The translations under genes were made by a program, and so were the position numbers. A stretch of DNA of 8,948 bases, taken from VAZQ01 sp036502925 (lineage in GTDB: Bacteria; Pseudomonadota; Alphaproteobacteria; Rhizobiales; Xanthobacteraceae). The stretch's first letter is position 1. Every line of letters starts with the position of its first letter. Of the stretch, positions 5,051 to 8,948 are shown piece by piece. The stretch spans positions 1-8,948 of the forward strand of contig DASXXS010000036.1 in the NCBI GenBank assembly GCA_036502925.1, written 5' to 3'. The notes below the pieces were generated by a model. The model was given only the letters and a program-made list of their open reading frames with translations, was not told where the DNA came from and did not search any database.

Positions 5051-6034
5051 ATGAAAAACGTCGTCCGCATCCTGGCCTGCGGGAGCCTGGCTCTGGCGAG
5101 CTTGGCTCTCATGCCGGTCGCCGGGTCCGCCGTTGCGGCCGAGAAGCCCGAATGGGCGTTCCCGGTCACCGAAAAGGACCAGCCTCCGCCGCGCATCGAG
5201 GGCACCAGGCTGCGGCCGCCGCCGCCCGGCAGCACGCTGTCGATTACGCGCGCCAAGGCCGACGACATGTACGACATTCCGAACTGGTATCCGGACATGT
5301 ATCCGGCGATGCCCAAGATCGTGCAGTTCGGCAACAAGGACACGCAGGCGCGCGCCTGCGGCTCCTGCCACCTGCCGACCGGCACCGGCCACGACGAATC
5401 CGCCTACGTGGCCGGTCTCCCGGTCGGCTATTTCGTGCGCCAACTGGCCGACTGGAAGAACGGCGATCGCAAGTACGGCGGCATCATGATCGCGCTCGCC
5501 AAGGCCGCGAGCGAGGCCGAGATCAAGGACGCGGCCAACTACTTTGCCGCTGTCAAGCCGCGCCCATGGATCCGGGTGGCCGAGACCGATAGCGTGCCCA
5601 AGAGCTTCATCGGCCCCGGCAACAAGCGGCTGGTGCATCCTGCCGGCGGCACCGAGCCCATGGGCAACCGCATCATCGAGGTGCCGGAGAACGAGGAGGA
5701 CGTGGTCTATCGCGATCCGCGCACCGGCTTCGTCGCCTATGTGCCCAAGGGCAGCATCGCGAAGGGCGAGGCGCTGGTCACGACCGGGGGCGGCAAGACG
5801 GTTCCCTGCGGCAGCTGTCACGGAGCGACCCTGCAGGGCATGACCGTGCAAGGCATGGGCGAGGTGCCGGCCATCGCCGGACGCCATCCCAACTACATCG
5901 TTCGCCAGATGTGGAACATCCAGAACGGCGACCGCGCCGGGATCTCGGCCGCCCTGATGCGCCCGGTGGTCGAGAAGCTCAGCAACGACGACATGCTGGC
6001 GATCGCGGCCTACGTCGCCTCGCGCGCGCCGTGA
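5051..6034 (+). CDS. Secreted di-heme c-type cytochrome (c4/c553-like)
   Basis: A 327-aa periplasmic electron carrier with two covalent haem sites: CGSCH at 103-107 and CGSCH at 253-257. The N-terminus (MKNVVRILACGSLALASLAL then a cut after AVAA, about residue 30) is a Sec signal peptide, as needed for haem attachment by the cytochrome c maturation system. The protein contains two related halves: each CGSCH is followed by a G-x-x-x-x-Y-[FI]-V-R-Q segment and NGDR (137-140 and 292-295), and each half offers a Met as distal haem ligand (candidates Met146 and Met303). A non-haem insert of roughly 85 residues (170-250) links them. The start is clear: ATG 5051 with AAGGGGAAG (5037-5045) at normal spacing. 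It is transcribed away from the GYD gene. Partner enzymes are not in the window; such proteins often serve a dehydrogenase or an oxidase, but that is inference. Confidence 0.95.
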   Translation: MKNVVRILACGSLALASLALMPVAGSAVAAEKPEWAFPVTEKDQPPPRIEGTRLRPPPPGSTLSITRAKADDMYDIPNWYPDMYPAMPKIVQFGNKDTQARACGSCHLPTGTGHDESAYVAGLPVGYFVRQLADWKNGDRKYGGIMIALAKAASEAEIKDAANYFAAVKPRPWIRVAETDSVPKSFIGPGNKRLVHPAGGTEPMGNRIIEVPENEEDVVYRDPRTGFVAYVPKGSIAKGEALVTTGGGKTVPCGSCHGATLQGMTVQGMGEVPAIAGRHPNYIVRQMWNIQNGDRAGISAALMRPVVEKLSNDDMLAIAAYVASRAP

Positions 6035-6041
6035 GGCTTGC

Positions 6042-6155
6042 CCTGGTAGCCTGGATGGAGCCAACGGGTCGGCGCGAAGCGCCGCCCGATGATAAACTCC
6101 GCTAAATCCGGGACCGCCGTCCCGCAGGTCGCTTCGCTCTATGCGGGCTACCAGG
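6042..6155. repeat. Intergenic palindromic repeat, copy 2 (inverted relative to copy 1)
   Basis: A 114-bp element just after the cytochrome gene, bounded by the perfect 10-bp inverted ends CCTGGTAGCC (6042-6051) and GGCTACCAGG (6146-6155). Its right end, GCTCTATGCGGGCTAC, is the reverse complement of the left end of copy 1 with one mismatch in 16, and its left end matches the right end of copy 1 in the same way. It is longer because it carries an extra inner hairpin arm, with GGCGC-GAA-GCGCC at about 6072-6084. It lies between convergent genes and may act as a two-way transcription stop. Confidence 0.82.
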
Positions 6156-6160
6156 ACTCG

Positions 6161-6193
6161 TTAGTTCACCGCTTCCCGCACGCGGGTGACGAT
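6161..6193 (-). pseudogene. Short remnant of a TctC-type receptor gene 3' end
   Basis: On the minus strand this reads IVTRVREAVN-stop, against VVARVKEAVN-stop at the end of the TctC-type gene at 7407. The DNA agrees at 27 of 32 aligned positions (6162-6193 against 7408-7439), including 15 identical bases (TAGTTCACCGCTTCC). It lies 21 bases beyond the SGNH stop and in the same frame. Further upstream the similarity is lost. It looks like the surviving tip of a second receptor gene, but it is too short for certainty. Confidence 0.45.
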
Positions 6194-6214
6194 GCCGGCA
6201 CGAGATCGACAAGC

Positions 6215-7354
6215 TCACAGCAGCTGCTTTGCGAGCTCGCGGAACATCACCCTGTTGCCGTCGGCGGAAAAATGAAAATCGCCGAATATGAAAAGACGCT
6301 CATACCAATCGGCATGCGCCTCCTTCTCGGCCTTGAATGCCGGAAACAGGTTGATGAACTTCTTGCAGTTTCGGGCGCAGAAGTCGCGCCACATGGTAAC
6401 CTGCCGGTTGTCAGGATCGTACGCGGCGAGCAGCGCCGGCCACGGGTAGACCACGATCGATATCGGGATGTCGTTCTTTTTCAACAGGTCGGCAAGCAAC
6501 TGCATGTTCACCAGGGATCGCTCCATGCCGCCCGCAATTCCAAGCGGCGCATAGTCGTCTCCCGAGTTCCAGTCCGGAAAGAGCCATGCGGTCTCCGACG
6601 ACGGGGCGATCTTGTTCCTCTTTTGATTCCCCGACAGCCCTTGTATCCGGTGCTTGACAATTATGCGGAGCCTGTCGGTCATGACAAAATGGCGGGCAAG
6701 AGTGGATCCAAGGTCATCTCTTTGCGAATAATATGGCACTCTCTCTCCACAGTACTTGCGGTAGCTCGGATTCTCGTCCTCGCAGAAATATCCGGTTGCC
6801 TCGTCTCGAACATCGGTTTCGTCGGAGAAAACGACCACCTCATCGAAATGTAAACCGGTTTCGATCAGGAACTTGACCTTCCGATAATACAGCACCGGCG
6901 AATACGAGATTACGCCGGTATTGAGGAACTCGATCTTGTCGGCCCGTTCCATTCCGGTGGCGTACAGCATGCCGGCAAACGAATCCTCGAAGTTGACGCC
7001 AAGCCCCTCCGCGAACGAATCACCCACGATCAGGACCCGGCGCATGGATGAGCTCGCCGGCACGTCACGCACGCTACCGTCCCGGAAGCCCAGACTGTTG
7101 GTGTAGACTTTGAAGCGGGTGTCGCCCCAATTGTCGTAGCCGTCGTAATTCTTCGCCAGGGTGTGGTGAAATATCGGGTCTGCGATGCGGGGAGAACGCC
7201 CTTCGTCGTGCAGCACCGCGGAATAAACCAGGTCAAGAACGAGATAGATCGCCAGGCAATAATCGGCCATGGCAAGATGGAAGATCACGCGCAAAATCAG
7301 CCCCCCGGCCGAAAAATGCTCCGGACCACCGTGTAGATCAACAAACCACGCCAT
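6215..7354 (-). CDS. Membrane-anchored SGNH/GDSL-type hydrolase
   Basis: A 379-aa protein of the SGNH hydrolase superfamily (esterases, acyl- and acetyl-transfer/hydrolysis enzymes). Visible marks: TNSLGFRD (85-92), a motif common just before the catalytic block in membrane-linked members; VLIVGDSFAEG (107-117) with nucleophile Ser113; LNTGVISYSP (144-153), the Gly block; a segment FSDETDV (176-182) in the region of the Asn block; and FGDFHFSADGN (357-367) with Asp359 and His361, the other two catalytic residues. A hydrophobic stretch, about 18-48, suggests one N-terminal membrane anchor with a periplasmic domain. A role in acylation or deacetylation of a surface polysaccharide is plausible; the substrate is unknown. 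Base composition differs from its neighbours (for instance 6721-6780 is about 48% GC and 7621-7680 about 68%), a sign of transfer. ATG 7354 has no clear ribosome binding site. It lies 52 bases after the receptor gene, on the same strand. Confidence 0.82.
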   Translation of the reverse strand: MAWFVDLHGGPEHFSAGGLILRVIFHLAMADYCLAIYLVLDLVYSAVLHDEGRSPRIADPIFHHTLAKNYDGYDNWGDTRFKVYTNSLGFRDGSVRDVPASSSMRRVLIVGDSFAEGLGVNFEDSFAGMLYATGMERADKIEFLNTGVISYSPVLYYRKVKFLIETGLHFDEVVVFSDETDVRDEATGYFCEDENPSYRKYCGERVPYYSQRDDLGSTLARHFVMTDRLRIIVKHRIQGLSGNQKRNKIAPSSETAWLFPDWNSGDDYAPLGIAGGMERSLVNMQLLADLLKKNDIPISIVVYPWPALLAAYDPDNRQVTMWRDFCARNCKKFINLFPAFKAEKEAHADWYERLFIFGDFHFSADGNRVMFRELAKQLL

Positions 7355-7406
7355 GTCCAGACGGAATCATCTGGCGCATGGGCTCGCCTCTTGGATCTTG
7401 CATGCG

Positions 7407-8447
7407 CTAGTTCACCGCTTCCTTCACCCGGGCGACGACCTCCTTCGGGGTGGCGTAGAGGCGCCGCAGCACGTCATCGAGCCTGGCTCCGGTCACGAGC
7501 TCGGTGTGCAGACCCCTGGCCTCGGCTTCGGCCAGGTAGTCCGGATCGGTCACGGTTTCATCGAAGGCCTTGCGTAGCGCCGCGAGGCGGTCCGCCGGCA
7601 CGCCGGGCGGTGCGGCGAACGGGCGGGCGAAGAGATTGGGCGAGACGATCAATGCGATGGCCGCCCGATCGGCCTCGCTCCTGGCGAAGTCGAGCGCCAA
7701 CGGCACTTCCGGATGCTCGCTGCTCTTCTGCAAGGCGAGCTGGACGAAGATGTTGACCTTGTGTTCGGCGATCCAGCCGGGCCGGATCGCCTCGAGGGTG
7801 GCAAAGCCCAACGAGCAAAATCCCTGCGTCTCGCCGCGCTCCATGGCCAGCAGCGCTTCATTGGCGCCCGGATAGCCGGGTATGACGCGGAATTTCGTGC
7901 CCAGCACGGCATTGAGCACGCGCGGAAACGTGTTGGCGATGGCGGTCGAGCCGGTGCCGCCGACGATCAGCTCGCGGTGCATGACATCGTCCATCGTCTT
8001 GACCGCAGCCGTGTGCCACGACAAGCAGGTGCTGGCGTCGTTGTCGGTGCTGCCGATCCAGCTGAACCGGAGCGGATCGAAGCGGGCCTGCGAGGCTTCC
8101 AGCAAGGGCTCGAGCAGGATGCCGCGCTCGAAGGTCGCGAGCTCGGTGCCGTCGCGCGCCAAGGTGCTGTAGAGGGCATTCACCAGCGTGAGCCCGCCGG
8201 CGCCGGGCGCGTTCTTGACCACGATCGCCGGCGCGCCCGGCAGGTGCTTGCCGAAATAGCGCGCCAGCACCCTGGCATGCAGGTCGTAACCGCCGCCCGC
8301 GCTCAACCCGACGCTGATGGTGACGGTGCGGCCGCGATAGAAATCGGCGACCGGTTGGGCGGCAGCCGGCGCCGGCAGCGCAAGCGCCACCAGGGCGAGC
8401 CACAGCGCCAGAACTGATCCGCCGGATCCCGACTTGCGGCCTGTCAT
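7407..8447 (-). CDS. TctC/Bug-family periplasmic solute receptor
   Basis: A 346-aa extracytoplasmic binding protein of the tripartite tricarboxylate transporter (TctC/Bug) family. The signal peptide covers about residues 1-30 (LALVALALPAPAAA, cut before QPVADFYRG). Next come the family hallmarks: RTVTISVGLSAGGGYDLHAR (40-59), IVVKNAPGAGG (75-85), where the NxPGAGG loop contacts ligand carboxylate, and PPGVPADRLAALRKAFDE towards the C-terminus. The start is well supported: ATG 8447 with GGGAGGAG (8458-8451) three bases upstream. No TctA or TctB membrane gene is present, so it is an orphan receptor like many in proteobacteria with expanded Bug families; the ligand is typically a carboxylate but cannot be named. 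It differs from common members in a Cys-containing stretch, NDASTCLSWHT (about 137-147), and in Cys at GETQGFCSLGF. The SGNH gene follows on the same strand; they may be co-transcribed. Confidence 0.93.
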   Translation of the reverse strand: MTGRKSGSGGSVLALWLALVALALPAPAAAQPVADFYRGRTVTISVGLSAGGGYDLHARVLARYFGKHLPGAPAIVVKNAPGAGGLTLVNALYSTLARDGTELATFERGILLEPLLEASQARFDPLRFSWIGSTDNDASTCLSWHTAAVKTMDDVMHRELIVGGTGSTAIANTFPRVLNAVLGTKFRVIPGYPGANEALLAMERGETQGFCSLGFATLEAIRPGWIAEHKVNIFVQLALQKSSEHPEVPLALDFARSEADRAAIALIVSPNLFARPFAAPPGVPADRLAALRKAFDETVTDPDYLAEAEARGLHTELVTGARLDDVLRRLYATPKEVVARVKEAVN

Positions 8448-8830
8448 GATCTCCTCCCATCGGCACCGAGCGCGCGGCGCGTGCGCGCGGCGGATCGTTC
8501 AACACCCGATCATAATCGTATTTTCCGTTTGCCGCAGGCCGCCACGATGGAGCCGCATTACGCCTGGTGCGCCTGAAAATACAGGGCGGATACAGAGAAC
8601 CGCGGTTATGGATTGTGGCAATCAAATCGGTTTGGCCGACGGCGGGACGCAGCGCGTCAGTTTCCATTCCCGGATAAGCTGATTTGCAGGGACGCGTCAA
8701 CACTGAAAGACTCTTGAAAGATGCCCGAGAGCAACGGCCTCGCGCCGCCCTTCGGCGGCCGGGTGCGCGGGGTGTATCGTGGCTGACTGTGCTGCGGCGG
8801 AATGTGCCGGCATTTCACGGGGAGCACGAT
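8448..8830. other. 383-bp divergent intergenic region
   Basis: This region lies between the divergently transcribed receptor gene (-) and the partial gene at 8831 (+), and should hold both promoters. GC-rich inverted sequence (GCGCGC at 8470-8475 and 8483-8488) lies in the receptor leader. A TATGAT hexamer on the minus strand (about 8515) could be its -10, but no good -35 is visible. A hairpin with arms GCCGCC (8744-8749) and GGCGGC (8754-8759) lies about 70 bases before the plus-strand gene, without a T-run. No gene is supported here. Confidence 0.5.
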
Positions 8831-8948
8831 ATGCTTGATCGAAGCTCGATCGGTGCAATCGCGCTGGCGGCAGCGCTGTTCGTGCCGCTGCAGGCCGCGC
8901 GGGCGCAGGAAGACACGACGTTCCCCGACCTGTCGGGCCAATGGAAGC
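8831..8948 (+). CDS. Secreted protein of unknown function, 3' truncated by window edge
   Basis: ATG 8831 has GGGGAG (8819-8824) six bases upstream and opens a frame that runs to the window end (39 codons). It begins MLDRSSIGAIALAAALFVPL and continues QAARAQEDTTF: a basic residue, a hydrophobic core and a likely cut after ARA, a standard Sec signal peptide. The mature protein begins with PDLSGQWK, a motif often seen at the start of exported proteins of unknown function in this kind of bacterium. The rest is outside the window, so no function can be given. It is divergent from the receptor gene; whether they share regulation is unknown. Confidence 0.72.
   Translation, partial: MLDRSSIGAIALAAALFVPLQAARAQEDTTFPDLSGQWK

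Noticed and set aside
4964..6064. Long 366-codon open frame on the minus strand
   Set aside because: It is antisense to the di-heme cytochrome; the product is low-complexity (His/Gly/Ala/Arg) and shows no domain.
7713..8417. 234-codon plus-strand frame
   Set aside because: Antisense to the TctC-type receptor; no recognisable protein.
8744..8759. GCCGCC-CTTC-GGCGGC hairpin as a terminator
   Set aside because: No T-run follows on either strand, and no gene ends next to it.
8657..8941. 94-codon minus-strand frame at the window end
   Set aside because: It covers the start of the secreted protein at 8831, which has a ribosome binding site and a signal peptide; the minus-strand product is Arg/Pro/Gln-rich.

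Overview
The window is a GC-rich chromosomal segment, most likely from an alphaproteobacterium of the Hyphomicrobiales (Bradyrhizobium/Rhodopseudomonas/Xanthobacteraceae-like). This placement is inference from the gene families (DUF2076 protein, GYD protein, orphan TctC-type receptor, di-heme cytochrome) and from two copies of a GTAGCC...GGCTAC intergenic palindromic repeat of a kind I associate with these genomes. No rRNA, tRNA, CRISPR array, transposase or phage gene was seen.

Layout. Positions 1-1716 (+): the 3' part of a membrane-anchored polyprenyl-phosphate-type glycosyltransferase, then a YdjC/ChbG-family carbohydrate deacetylase; probably one surface-glycan unit, with a doubtful 35-codon ORF fitted between them. 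Positions 1717-1916: intergenic, with repeat copy 1. Positions 1917-2735 (+): a DUF2076 protein with a Gly/Asp repeat tail, converging tail to tail (4 bp apart) on a secreted YkuD L,D-transpeptidase (2740-3468, -). Positions 3469-3808: a relatively AT-rich gap with several palindromes and one possible 34-aa ORF. Positions 3809-4949 (-): a GYD-domain protein followed by a crotonase-fold (enoyl-CoA hydratase/isomerase) protein, which appears to start at an ATT codon behind a strong ribosome binding site. A 101-bp divergent spacer with an operator-like palindrome separates these from a secreted di-heme c-type cytochrome (5051-6034, +). Positions 6035-6214 hold repeat copy 2, in inverted orientation, and a short sequence matching the 3' end of the downstream TctC-type gene. 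Positions 6215-8447 (-): a TctC/Bug-type periplasmic solute receptor followed by a visibly lower-GC SGNH/GDSL hydrolase. Positions 8448-8830 are intergenic. A secreted protein begins at 8831 (+) and runs off the window.

The genes do not form one pathway: this is a patchwork of small units for envelope modification (glycosyltransferase, deacetylase, L,D-transpeptidase, SGNH hydrolase), acyl-CoA metabolism, periplasmic electron transfer and solute binding. I see no convincing new multi-gene system. The observations most worth checking are the ATT start, the loss of one catalytic Glu in the crotonase, and the TctC-tail remnant beside the low-GC SGNH gene.
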